A stretch of 64,000 nucleotides of DNA from Sepioteuthis lessoniana (Eukaryota; Mollusca; Cephalopoda; Myopsida; Loliginidae): positions 31,195,923 through 31,259,922 of the forward strand of contig OY757934.1 in NCBI GenBank assembly GCA_963585895.1, written 5' to 3'. Position 1 is the first letter of the stretch. Every line of letters begins with the position of its first letter. Position numbers and translations under genes: made by a program. This document shows, one piece after another, positions 10,726-20,638 of the stretch. Below the pieces are notes generated by a model, which searched no databases, was not told where the DNA came from, and saw only the letters and a program-made list of their open reading frames with translations.

Positions 10726-11660
10726 AGGGGTTCTCACGGTATAATGGTTAAAGTGCTGGGGTGCAGAATCATAGTAAGTGAGTTCAAACTCCAGTCATGC
10801 TATTGTTATATACTCACATAAGCAGATTCACATCTACATACATGCACATATATATGTAGAATAATTCACGACGACACAATGATAAAGACAGACGCAGGAA
10901 GACTTCTTTAACAAAATATGTACCTCTCACTTTATTGCAAGGGTTCGAAAAGGCTATTCAAGGTTTGCGTCTGAGAGGGAGTTGGAGACTGAACAGAAAC
11001 TGCAATATTTTGACTCCAGTCTTATGGCCGTTAGCGTTGTGTCTTTCTTGTTCTCCTGATGCTCAACTGGAGGCCCAGAGGCCCACTCTGCTGGGTAATG
11101 GCTTTCTTTACTGCATCTTATCAGCATCTTCTCTGGACCCCAATTCAATCGGGGGCCCCGAGCCCCATCAGCCTGGTATGGCTTTCCTTACCACATCTCG
11201 TCTATAACTCCGTCCGATCTCAAACTGCAACTTCTGTCTTGACTGAGTTATATAATAGTCCAACTCAATTTTTGGAATCGCATGTTTGATCGTCATTAAG
11301 CGGAAATAACTGTCATGCAATTCACAGGTCTCTCTCTTCCGGGGCATCAGTCTATGAGTGCACCATGGGAATTTTTTACCTCGTCCCATTACATCCACCA
11401 ATTTCCGCCCACGTGATTTCCTCTCATAACTGCTATTAGAATGTGTCACTTCCTTCCGGTGCATCACCTTGAAATGGCATTTTTGGCCGGGTCGAAGGCC
11501 AAAATACAACACTATTACATTCACATTCACTTTACCCAGGGAAAAGGTATGAACCCTCTTATCCTCCCAGCTATGGGTTAAATAGTACTACTACTCTTCT
11601 AGACAGATAGGTTTGGCATTAAATAATCCATGAAGGTTGAAATGCCATCAAACAAAGAAA
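10726..11660 (+). mobile_element. SINE-1 copy split by a solo LTR
   Basis: Head and B box lie at 10726-10803 (GAGTTCAAACTCCAG), core and tail at 11512-11660. The break falls in the CTATTACATTCAC block, and CTAT is duplicated on both sides of the inserted LTR. Confidence 0.8.
10804..11511 (-). mobile_element. Solo LTR, family S, with CTAT target duplication
   Basis: Plus-strand ends are TGTTATATAC and AAAATACAACA, flanked by CTAT at 10800-10803 and 11512-11515. Reading on the minus strand gives TGTTGTATTTTGGCC, a TATATAACTC box, then AATAAAGTGAGAGG as poly(A) signal, so the LTR points to the minus strand. At 708 bp it is the longest of the three family S copies and probably closest to full length. 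Confidence 0.85.
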
Positions 11661-11692
11661 CAGAAACCAAAGAAAACTTTCTCTCTCCATAG

Positions 11693-11718
11693 ACACACAT
11701 ACACACACACACACACAC

Positions 11719-11759
<41 letters not shown>
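11693..11759. repeat. Compound (AC)n(GT)n(TA)n microsatellite
   Basis: Second copy of the microsatellite at 10637, within the duplicated segment. Confidence 0.95.
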
Positions 11760-11774
11760 GTCACTCCCGGTAAA

Positions 11775-12010
11775 AGGAGGGGTTCTCACAGTATAATGGT
11801 TAAAGTGCTGGAGTGCAGAATCATAGTAAGTGAATTCAAACTCAAGTCACACTATTACATTCACTTTTGGACAAATACTCTTTGGAAAGATATGAACCTC
11901 ATTATCCTCCCAGCTATAGGTTAAATAGTACCACTACTGTTCTTCTAAATGGATGGATTTGGCATTAAATAACCCAATATGGTTGATATGCCATTAAACA
12001 AAAAACAAAG
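11775..12010 (+). mobile_element. SINE-1 copy, full length
   Basis: Head with CAGTATAATGGTTAAAGTGC, B-box AATTCAAACTCAAG, core CTCTTTGGAAAGATATGAA, and tail GGTTGATATGCCATTAAAC followed by an A-rich end that became the target of the next SINE. Confidence 0.85.
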
Positions 12011-12317
12011 AGGTGCCCGTGGTGTAATGGTTACTGTCATTGGAAATGAACACAGCGACACGAGTTCAAATCCTGGACAAGACTAATTGCATTTCACATA
12101 GCACTAATACCCTTGGGAAAGGTATGAATCCAATTATTCTCCCTCCAGCTATGGGTAAATAGTAGGACAGACTAGGTTCTTCAGCCTTGGTGAGGCAACT
12201 AGTCTAGGAGAAGGAAAACTCTGAATTGAAACCTGTTAAACTTCGCTTAAAAATTGACCTTGTATCACATCCTGCCCGAGCGGAGGGGTTGGGTAAATAT
12301 GATTAAACAAAAAACAA
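11994..12317 (+). mobile_element. SINE-2 copy, full length with 16-bp target duplication
   Basis: The element (12011-12301) is flanked by ATTAAACAAAAAACAA at 11994-12009 and 12302-12317. Head GTGCCCGTGGTGTAATGGTT, B box GAGTTCAAATCCTGG, core CTTGGGAAAGGTATGAA, tail ending CCCGAGCGGAGGGGTTGGG. It landed in the A-rich end of the SINE-1 just before it, typical of target-primed insertion. Confidence 0.9.
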
Positions 12318-12329
12318 GCAAACAAAACA

Positions 12330-12400
12330 GCAGCTGAGTGGTTATTTGCCACTCATCTTATAAACCATCCATGTAAGATGAGTAAGACACAATAGAGAGA
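12330..12400 (+). mobile_element. RTE LINE scrap
   Basis: Matches the LINE block for GHLPP.. and the following RRTRHAG region at nucleotide level (CCATCCATGTAAGATGAGTA). Separated from the next LINE piece by about 400 bp of unassigned DNA. Confidence 0.45.
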
Positions 12401-12795
12401 ACAGGAGTCAAATGGTGGAAATGAACAAGACTTAGTGTGTTCTTAAAGAAAGAAGGTTGACTTTGTCTGGCATGTAGGAGGACCTTAGTGTAAAAAAGCT
12501 TGTACCCCACTAGCTCTTAGGTATTTAAGCACAACAGAGTAAGAGAATTCAGATCCGTCTGAATGTGAAAAAAGCAACTTAAGCATAATGCTGTCACTTG
12601 ACTTGATGGAGGTGCCCGGATGTACAAAAAGCTGTGTTTGCCCTGGTATTAATAAATAGACAAACCAGGCACCCAGTAAAGAATTAATTTTGGTGTAACT
12701 GAGAGAAAGTTACGGAGATTACTTTGGGTCCAAACAAAAGAAGTTGCCTCAAGAAGACTAAAAAGAAGAAACAATGATAACACTCATTTTACATG
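12401..12795. other. Unassigned sequence
   Basis: Lies between two LINE pieces; it could be an insertion in the LINE, but I find no terminal repeats. Confidence 0.35.
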
Positions 12796-13075
12796 TCTAT
12801 TCAATTTAAAAAAAAAAACACAAGACATGCTGGACAGAACTGGAGAAGTAAGGACAAACTCATAAGTAACATTCTCCGATGGACTTCTACACATGGACAC
12901 ACCAGTGTTGGCCAACCAGAAAAAACTTACATTGATCAGCTCTGTGCAGACACTGGATGCCATCTAGAGGACTTACCAAAAGCGATTGTCAATAAAGACA
13001 GATGGTGACAGAGCGTAAAAAGAATCTGTATTGTTGGCACACCAAGATGATGGTCTGAGTTAGAAAATCGTTTCA
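12796..13075 (+). mobile_element. RTE-type LINE, 3' end
   Basis: The plus strand encodes TRHAGQNWRSKDKLISN, then RWTSTHGHTSVGQPEKTYI, then QLCADTGCHLEDLPKAI, followed by a stop and a GATGATGG trace. This is the conserved C-terminal region of the LINE that follows the reverse transcriptase. 5'-truncated, as most LINE copies are. Confidence 0.8.
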
Positions 13076-13573
13076 CTCTCCTAATTACATAAACGATTGA
13101 CAACATCCCAAATTATATCTTCTCTTTTAATGATCAAAATATCATGAACTCTGTGATTTATTTTCATGAAATGTGTTAGTCCATCTTCATATCAATTCTT
13201 ATTGCTGTTAATAAAAAGCATTAAAGAACATAAAATTCATATGAATGAGAATGATTTTCTAGACAATCATTGATCTGATGTTATAGATTTAAAAAAAGCA
13301 CACCATTCCTTTTTAAACAGAATTTCACCCCATAGACATTACTTTAGAGGGAATTATTTCACCAAAATGAGAAAACAAACATAATTCTTGCATAAGGTTA
13401 CCAATATATTTATCTGCCTGGTCATTCAGCTCAGTGCCTTGCATAGTTTTATAATTGATAGTGAGTTTGATTATAATTGGGTGCCTAATACTTCTAACCT
13501 TGTGCCAAACTAAGCTCAGCCTATTAAATAACTGTAAATCTCTCAATTAACCAGATTATCCCTTTCCTCCAAA
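13076..13573. other. Unassigned AT-rich sequence
   Basis: No repeat or exon recognised. It is the target of the next solo LTR. Confidence 0.4.
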
Positions 13574-14167
13574 TGTTGTATATTGACCTTCGACCCGGCC
13601 AAACATGCCATTCCAAAGTGATGCATTGGAAGGAAGTGACACATTCCAATGGCAGTTATGAGAAGAAATCGCGTAGGCAGGCTTGGCTGAAAAAATGGGA
13701 CAAGGTAAAATCCCATGATACACTCATAGACTGATGCACTGGAAGAGAGTGACCTGTGAACTGCATGACAGTTATTTCCGCTTGATGACAATCAAACATG
13801 CCATTCCAGAGATATTGAGTGGGCGATTGAACTATTATATAACTCGGTGAAGACTGGAAGTCAGTAAGTTGGAGACCAGATGAGTTAGAGACAAGATGTG
13901 GTAGAGAAAGCCAGCAGAAAGCCGAGGCCCCGGGCCTCCGGTTGAGCATCAGGAGAATGAGAAAGACACAACGCTGATGGCCATAAGAGTGGGGGTCAAT
14001 ATGTTGCAGTTCTGTTCGGTCTCCAACTCACTCTCACACACACACAACCCTTTCAAATAATGTGAGAGGTATATTTTTTTAAAGAAGTCTTTGCTCGTCT
14101 TTATTCATTGCGTCAATATGTATTCTGCATGTATATGTGTATAGTTGTAGTATAGGACTAAACAACA
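13574..14167 (+). mobile_element. Solo LTR, family S, with CAAA target duplication
   Basis: Begins TGTTGTATATTGACC, ends AAACAACA, flanked by CAAA at 13570-13573 and 14168-14171. It shares with the 10804 copy the blocks CTTCGACCCGGCC, GGAAGTGACACATTC, the TATATAACTC box, GTTGAGCATCAGGAGAA and the GTGAGAGGTA end region. Inside it, the ATGCCATTCCA motif occurs twice about 195 bp apart, indicating a local duplication in U3. Confidence 0.85.
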
Positions 14168-14271
14168 CAAAGAAGTTTAAACTAATTCTTCAAAACAACC
14201 ATTAAACAAACTTTTGGTGAAAATAAATTCACAATACAGGAAATAGATTATAAACAAACACAGATAAAGTT

Positions 14272-14492
14272 AGGTTAGGTTATTTGGTTTCATAGCATAT
14301 CAACCCTTGATTGTCATTTTATGTCAAATCAAGTTGAAATATGATTTTTAAATTAATAGCCCAGAGGGAATAAAGGGGTTTATATCTTTCCCAAGGGTAT
14401 TAGTCTGAAAGTGAGCATGATGGTTCAAACTTGCTTACTTTGTGGTTGCAGTCCAGCACACAAACCATTATGCCATGGGGACTCCACTTCTG
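14272..14492 (-). mobile_element. SINE-1 copy, degraded
   Basis: Plus strand shows tail (TTTCATAGCATATCAACCCT), core (TTTCCCAAGGGTATTAG) and head (CATTATGCCATGGGGACTCC) in reverse order. Confidence 0.7.
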
Positions 14493-15250
14493 AGATAAAG
14501 TATTATCAGTAATATATATGGATTTTTTTAGCACTAGGATCTTGTCTTTGTCACACCTTTATAACCTAAGACAAGAAAACTAGTCCAAAAGAATCAATGT
14601 AAAGGTAGTATTGTTCAAAACAAATGAAGCTCATTTATTTTTAAGTAAATAAATAAAAGACCTATTCACTTAACCACAACTGCAAACTAGAGGATTACCA
14701 TAGTAACACTGCTGGTTTTACACAATGGCTGAAAGAAGGATAAAAATATCTTAATAATTCATACCAACTTTATTCAGTGTCTTCTGGCCAATTTTAACGA
14801 TGTGGGTTTACAAACCAGTAATTTGGAAAAGAAAGTCTTTGTTAATCTATACACCATTTCCAGTTTGCTCCTTCTGAATAGCTATAAGACTCACTAATCT
14901 CAGTCAAGGCTCTAACTGTCCCTGTATTTCTGTGTGTCAATTTAATCTCTGTCACATGATCTTTATCCACCAATCAGCCTTCTGCCAGAAGCCCACAACA
15001 TGGATCTCTTGTCCAGATATGTAATTTTTCTTTATCCTCTCAGGGTTATTCTCATGGTCATTACATTACACAGCTATTTGTATGGAATGAATACAGAACT
15101 AGGCAACACAGTAGTCATCTGCTATAACAATCATCAAATTATACTTTTCAAAAATGCTCATATCACTACCACCACAAATAGATTCAACATTAATGTGCTG
15201 ATGCCATTGATCCATGGGTCTGACAAAACCTAACTACTTTCAATAAGAAA
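14493..15250. other. Unassigned sequence
   Basis: A 77-codon open frame at 15000-15233 has no recognised motif. No repeat seen. Confidence 0.4.
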
Positions 15251-15259
15251 GACACAATT

Positions 15260-15778
15260 CGGTTTGGTTGGGTTTTATGGCATATCAACCATTGTAGGTT
15301 ATTCAATGTCAAATCCTGTTTATACATATATATTAAATATGTATATAATTTGGTTTGTTTGCGTTTTATAGCATATCAACCATTGTAGGTTATCTAATGC
15401 TAAATCATCTTTATATGAATACATTATATATATATATATGATTTGTAAACACATTTTGAAGATTATAATCTTCAATGAGCCTTAGCTTTTTTTTGCACAC
15501 ATTTAAATGGTTTCAAGTATTGCTAAGTAACAGTAATAATTTAGTATCAGTCATTTGTTTGCACACTAAGTTTGTTCTATTTGACCCATTGATAGGACCC
15601 TATCAGGTGCTGGGTCAAAGTGGACATGGGAGCAATGGCAATGAAGGGCAACTCTGCATTTCCCAAATCTCACTATCAGACGGTTTAATGTCATATCTAG
15701 GACACTCATTGGGGAGGGGGTCTTACCTCTCTGCAGAGATGCCATTGGTGTATTCTACAGCCCCAGCCAACTGGGCTG
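15260..15778 (-). mobile_element. V retroposon with two tails
   Basis: Two tails in a row on the plus strand (15262-15310 and 15353-15400, both with GGTTTTATGGCATATCAACC or close variants), then units, then head with CTCTGCAGAGATGCCAT and CCCAGCCAACTGGGC. Flanks AAGACACA (15250) and AAGGCACA (15780) may be a diverged target duplication. Confidence 0.75.
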
Positions 15779-15795
15779 GAAAGGCACATTTAGTA

Positions 15796-16075
15796 TAACA
15801 TTTAGTATCATAGGAAATGGAATCAACAATCTGAGTTCAAATCCTGAATGAAGCTGTTTGCATTTTACTTTTGTGCTAAGGCCCTTGGGAAAGGCATGAA
15901 TCCATCTGTGATCTCCAAGCAATGGGTAGACAGTAAAGCTGACAGGTATCTTTAACTTTGGAATGGCAACCAGTCTAGAAGGAAAACTGAATTCAAACCA
16001 GCTTTATTCTGCCTAAAAATTGACTGTGGGTCACATCTTGCCCATGGTGAAGAGTTTGACTAAATACATATTTTT
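15796..16075 (+). mobile_element. SINE-2 copy, diverged
   Basis: B-box-like GAGTTCAAATCCTGAATG, core CTTGGGAAAGGCATGAA, tail AAAATTGACTGTGGGTCACA. The start of the head is lost next to the V element. Confidence 0.7.
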
Positions 16076-17724
16076 AGGCAAATCAACACTTCAGATGAAT
16101 TTTTGAAGAGAAACTTGAGGGTCAGTTGATTAAGGACATGAAATCTAACAAATAAAGCAGTTGATCTAAAAAGGTTGTGACTTTACTGAGAGATGTATGC
16201 CAGAGATTAATAGATAATTGAAAATTCTAAGGAACTTCCAAAAAGTGATAATCCACCCTGGAAATCTTATCAAAATTTGTGAAGATGAGATATGAGTCCA
16301 TTTATTTCTATTATTAGACAGATTAAGTCCAAATTTTTTTCAATTTATTGACTTTTGATAATATACATATGTGCAAGGCAAACAACTTAGGTGAGTAAAA
16401 AGTTTTGCAATATTTTGGTACTTGTTTATTTGTGGCATGTATATCATATGATCAAAGCAGTTTAAGCCATTGTACGTAATACAGAGAATAAACTTGGAAA
16501 AATGGTTCAGTTCCAAAGAACTAGCAAATAATTAGCATCAAGTCCTGAGCCAGTGAATATTTCCCAATCCAGTTCTGCATAAATTAAAATAAGGAAAGTT
16601 CCAAACAGACAAATCCAAATAGATTGATAAGATGTCTTTGTCCTGGTTCAAAATGTCAAATTAAATGGCTTACATGAGTTTTAGGTTTTTGATTGTAATT
16701 AGAAGATTCATTTTTCTCCAGAGTGTAACATCAAAGGTCATTTATTTTAGATAGGAATTTGTTTATGGCTTATACCAAAATCCCAATCCAATATATGGAA
16801 GAAAATGATTTTGTCTATAATGTAAAGAGTCTTTATTTTCTTCTTAACCGAGTAATCTGAACACATACTTTTAAGAGGATTGTTTGATTTGTACTTTTGC
16901 TTTGGATTTTGATCTGAAATGATTGGTTTAATAATTACAATTTAGCTTCTGTGGTAGGTGGGGTAGAGATTAGGATGTTTATCTTTTTGCTTGCAGAGGA
17001 TGACAAACAGGGGAGAAGGAACACTTGTGGGAGGAAAATTAATAGAAAATCATTGAAGAAATTCCTTACTGTTTTCTTGGTTAATCAAAGAAAACCTTTT
17101 CTAAATGAAACGTTTAGACAAAGCAAATCTTTATTGTTTACTCTGCTTTTAACACTCTCAACCAGATACATTAAAGATTAATTTTTCCTGTTTATTCTAC
17201 AAACACAGTATTTTTTTCTTGCTTAAGTGATTTATATTAATCAATAAAGCTTATTTTTGAAGCCTTGACTAACAGATCAGTTGTGGATGTCAATGTAGAA
17301 AATATTTGAATGGCTGTCGAGGACAAACAATGTATTCTTAAGAATAATTAAGGATTATATAATTATCATTTTGTTGTTTGGTATTTCTTTTGATGTTTTT
17401 CTTTCTTATCACAATGATCTAAGTAAATTTCAGTCTCACTAATTAAATTTAACTGATCTTAATGAATAATTGATTCATTAAAAGGATTTTTGCAAATTTT
17501 TAAGTTTGTTAAAAATGTGGAAATTCATAGTTTTTTTAAACAAGAGTAAATCAACAAAATCTTTTGTTTTCATCTATCATTTTATTGGAAAAAGTTTAAT
17601 CTTAATGGGAAAGCAAATTCCCTAATTTAGTTTTTTTTTCTGTTTCTGTTATATTGATCAAAGTTGTTACTTGATTTCTGAAATTGCTAATATGTCTCAG
17701 TCATTGTAAATTTGTGCTCATAAC
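16076..17724. other. AT-rich sequence, no gene or repeat recognised
   Basis: One of the longest stretches without a visible transposon. Open frames are short (best 76 codons at 16951-17181) and show no motif or plausible splice context. Confidence 0.45.
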
Positions 17725-17882
17725 AGATTTTATTTTTTACTGATGTATGCTTATATATATATATATATATATATATATGTAAATACTCTATCATTGATAC
17801 TGAGCAGTATTTAACAATACTGCAACATTTGGTCCTCTATTAACTCACCAAGTGATCTAGTAAGAACCATAAACCTCTTGAG

Positions 17883-17938
<56 letters not shown>

Positions 17939-18400
17939 ATTGTCATGCTGCTACCTTGAATTTCCCTGACATACTCTTGTCATTCATCCCTATCATCTAT
18001 TGCTCTTGGCTGGTCTTCCAGACTACACCCTGTGTCTGTACAGAGCTGTTGTAAATATGATGGTGTCCAGATTTTATTTTTTACTGATGTATGCTTATAT
18101 ATATATATATATATATATATATGTAAGTACTCTATCATTGATACTGAGCAGTATTTAACAATACTGCAACATTTGGTCCTCTATTAACTCACTAAGTGAT
18201 CTAGTAAGAACTCTAAACCTCTTGAGATTATATATCATTGTCATACTGCTAGCTTGAATTTCCCTGACACACTCTTGTCATTCATCCCTATCATCTACTG
18301 CTCTTGGCTGGTCTTCCAGACTACACCCTGTGTCTGTACAGAGCTGTTGTAGATAACTTCTTGTTAGTCAGCCAACACTGGCATGTCTATGTGATGGTGT
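17725..18400. repeat. Tandem duplication of about 344 bp
   Basis: Segment 17725-18068 is repeated at 18069-18400. Both start GATTTTATTTTTTACTGATG, carry a TA microsatellite, the block GATACTGAGCAGTATTTAAC, and a reversed LINE 3' end. The first copy has an additional long TA tract (17885-17934) and lacks about 40 bp near its end that the second copy keeps, so the second copy is the parent-like one. Confidence 0.8.
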
Positions 18401-18500
18401 CCATAGAAGAATATCACAAATGAATTCGTGCTTGTTTCTCTAGTAGTGTCCCACATACCTTGTTCATCTTATTTGTATGGTTTTATTGATAGGATTCCAT
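17936..18500 (-). mobile_element. RTE LINE 3' end, minus strand, in both duplicate copies
   Basis: Reverse complement of the LINE tail: the plus strand shows CTGTGTCTGTACAGAGCTG (QLC.DTG region) and, in the second copy, GCCAACACTGGCATGTCTAT. The first copy is at 17936-18066 and the second, longer, at 18232-18470. Confidence 0.65.
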
Positions 18501-18605
18501 TTCCTATGATACTAAATGTTATATTAAATGTGCCTTTCTAGCCCAATTAGTTGAGGCTGGAGAATACACCAACTGCATCTCTGCAGAGGGGTAAGATCCC
18601 CTCCC
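18497..18605 (+). mobile_element. V head plus adjoining flank, inverted copy of 15715-15823
   Basis: The sequence reads flank (CATTTCCTATGATACTAAAT) followed by the V head in plus orientation. The same flank and head junction occurs in the opposite orientation at 15715-15823. Ends in a TA microsatellite. Confidence 0.7.
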
Positions 18606-19205
18606 CAATATATATATATATATATATATAAGTGTGCACACATACACACACAGAGTTAAAGATGACAATAAAATTCTACATGAGCACCCTATCAGGTTAT
18701 TTGTTTTTGCTGACTAACTATTGAATGAAAATGTGGATTCCCCTTAAAAAAACATAAAATAATACAGTTTCAAAAAATAAGAAAAATTGTGTTGACTTTG
18801 GGGATCTAATTAGTTCAAATCATACAAAAATTTACTAGAAATTTCTTCCGGGTGAACTTGAACTGGTCATTTTTAGAAAAATGCCAAGATGACTGACAAG
18901 TGTCTCAAATTATTTTTTTCTTAGTTTTTGGATGTTTTTATATGAATATATATAATAAAAGTAGATAAAATGTCAGGAAAGTTATACAAAAAGTACTTAA
19001 TGCTATTCCAGCATAGAGTGTTAAAAACCTAAAATATTAAGATTATGTTCTTGTTGGGTCTCTTACACAGAGTTTCATTTGATGCACACAATTAAGAGAA
19101 AAAGTGGCAAGTCACTCATAATTTAAAGTATGAGAATGGTTATATCACATGATATTTCACACAAAATTAGTGCAAAAAATAATTCACATTCTATATATAT
19201 ATATA
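18606..19205. other. Unassigned AT-rich sequence
   Basis: Starts with a TA microsatellite (18606-18630). Nothing else recognised. Confidence 0.4.
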
Positions 19206-19206
19206 T

Positions 19207-19540
19207 ATGTGGATGACTATAGAGATATATACTCCCTACCCCCGTGGGGTTGAGTTCTTTGGCGAAGAAGTAATCGTGTTGCCATTAGCGTCTATTGCAA
19301 GCCTCTTCATAGCTGAATTGAGGTCTCGGCAACCATTTGAATGGATGTATGTAAACAATAGTAATTGCGATTCATAACCGTTTAAAATTTACTTCGCAGC
19401 TAATATCTCCTCGTGGCTGAATGGTTAGAAGCTTTGGCTTGGTGTTTGAGTCAACCGGGTTTCGATCCCAGCTACGGGAAGATACTGTCTAGCCACACTG
19501 ATGAGTTCTGATAGAACGAAATAGATCTGTCAATGTGGAT

Positions 19541-19547
<7 letters not shown>
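19207..19547 (+). mobile_element. SINE-5 copy with 15-bp target duplication
   Basis: The element (19222-19532) is flanked by ATGTGGATGACTATA at 19207-19221 and 19533-19547. A tRNA-like module lies near its 3' side: A-box-like GTGGCTGAATGGTTAG at 19414 and B box GGGTTTCGATCCCAGC at 19456. Some 180 bp precede the tRNA-like module, which is unusual for a simple tRNA SINE; this could be a separate 5' module or a dimeric element. Confidence 0.75.

Positions 19548-19590
<43 letters not shown>
19544..19590. repeat. (TA)n microsatellite
   Basis: About 21 TA units directly after the SINE-5 target duplication. Confidence 0.95.
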
Positions 19591-19592
<2 letters not shown>

Positions 19593-20100
19593 ATATGATG
19601 TTTGCAAAGAATTGTAGAAGTGAACTGGCAATTGCATATCATTGATGTTGAAATTCTTGAGGGTATCAGTATGGTGGTATTGAGGCCACATTTCTCAAGC
19701 ACAGGCAAAGATAGAGTGGACATCTAGTAAGTAAGGATGATAGAAGTCTTACCTAGCAGCTTTTTTTATGGGAGCCAATATTGTGGGACAAGGATTATTT
19801 TAAGATTTCAATTAAAGCAACAAATATCTTGGCTGACGACTTAAAGCTTCAGGTAAATGATCATGATCTCTGGAAGGAGCTGGTACTCCTAGAAAAGTTA
19901 CATTTGAGCAATTTGGATGAAAAACAAAAAGAGTATAAGAAATACTCATAAAGACCTTCAATTTAAGATTTCTCCTCTGATCACCGAGAACTAGTTTGTC
20001 CTGTCTATAGGAGGATCTGCCTAAGCAGAGATGGAATGAAGTGGAATTTGTATACTCATGGATGAGCCACATGCAAATTACCAAATAGATATGTATTGTA
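19591..20100. other. Unassigned sequence
   Basis: The 109-codon minus-strand frame at 19812-20141 has no recognised motif and runs into a V element; not called as a gene. Confidence 0.4.
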
Positions 20101-20101
20101 A

Positions 20102-20470
20102 CAATACCTGGGAGTAATGGCAATGAAGGGCTTCTCCACAATTATGGAAGTCAACCACAGGTAAATTATTACAACAATTACAATTCCAGGTCAGAGTGTA
20201 CCTGGGATTAATAGCAATGAAGGGGTTCTCCAGATTTATGGAAGTCAACCACAGGTAAATTATTGCAACAATTACAATTCCAGGTCAGAGTGTACTTGGG
20301 AGTAATAGCAATGAAGGGATACTCCATACTCCCTCAAAGCTCCAGAAATGTATTCTCACCATTAGGTGCAGTTTAGTGTCAATAGCTAGGACATTTTTTA
20401 CAGAGGGTTTTATTCCCTCAGCAGGAGATACAATCAGTATATTCTAAGCCCCATTGAAAAGGGGAATACT
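20102..20470 (-). mobile_element. V head fragment with internal 94-bp tandem repeat
   Basis: The block starting CCAGGTCAGAGTGTAC recurs at 20186 and 20280 (period 94), with a partial earlier unit from about 20106; each contains AGCAATGAAGGG and GGAAGTCAACCACAGG. After the last unit the normal V head follows (CTCCAGAAATG ... TTCTAAGCCCCATTG). The tail and usual tandem block are absent. Confidence 0.7.
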
Positions 20471-20570
20471 TGTATGGAGCACACATTGAGAATCATATTC
20501 AAGTGTATTGTATTGCTAACCATCATTCCATAACAGATGTTTTAAAATTACATTATAGGGAAGACACATC

Positions 20571-20578
20571 ACACACAA

Positions 20579-20637
<59 letters not shown>

Positions 20638-20638
20638 C
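20571..20638. repeat. Compound (AC)n(AT)n microsatellite
   Basis: About 13 AC units followed by about 17 AT units. Confidence 0.95.

Noticed and set aside
11168-11530. 120-codon minus-strand frame
   Set aside because: Lies within the family S solo LTR (10804-11511) and crosses its end; no motif.
16951-17181. Possible exon of 76 codons
   Set aside because: No motif, no convincing splice sites with correct phase, and composition like its surroundings.
19405-19490. Possible functional tRNA gene
   Set aside because: It has A and B boxes but no complete acceptor stem, and it lies within an element with a 15-bp target duplication, so it is SINE-derived. The same applies to the heads of SINE-1, -2 and -3.
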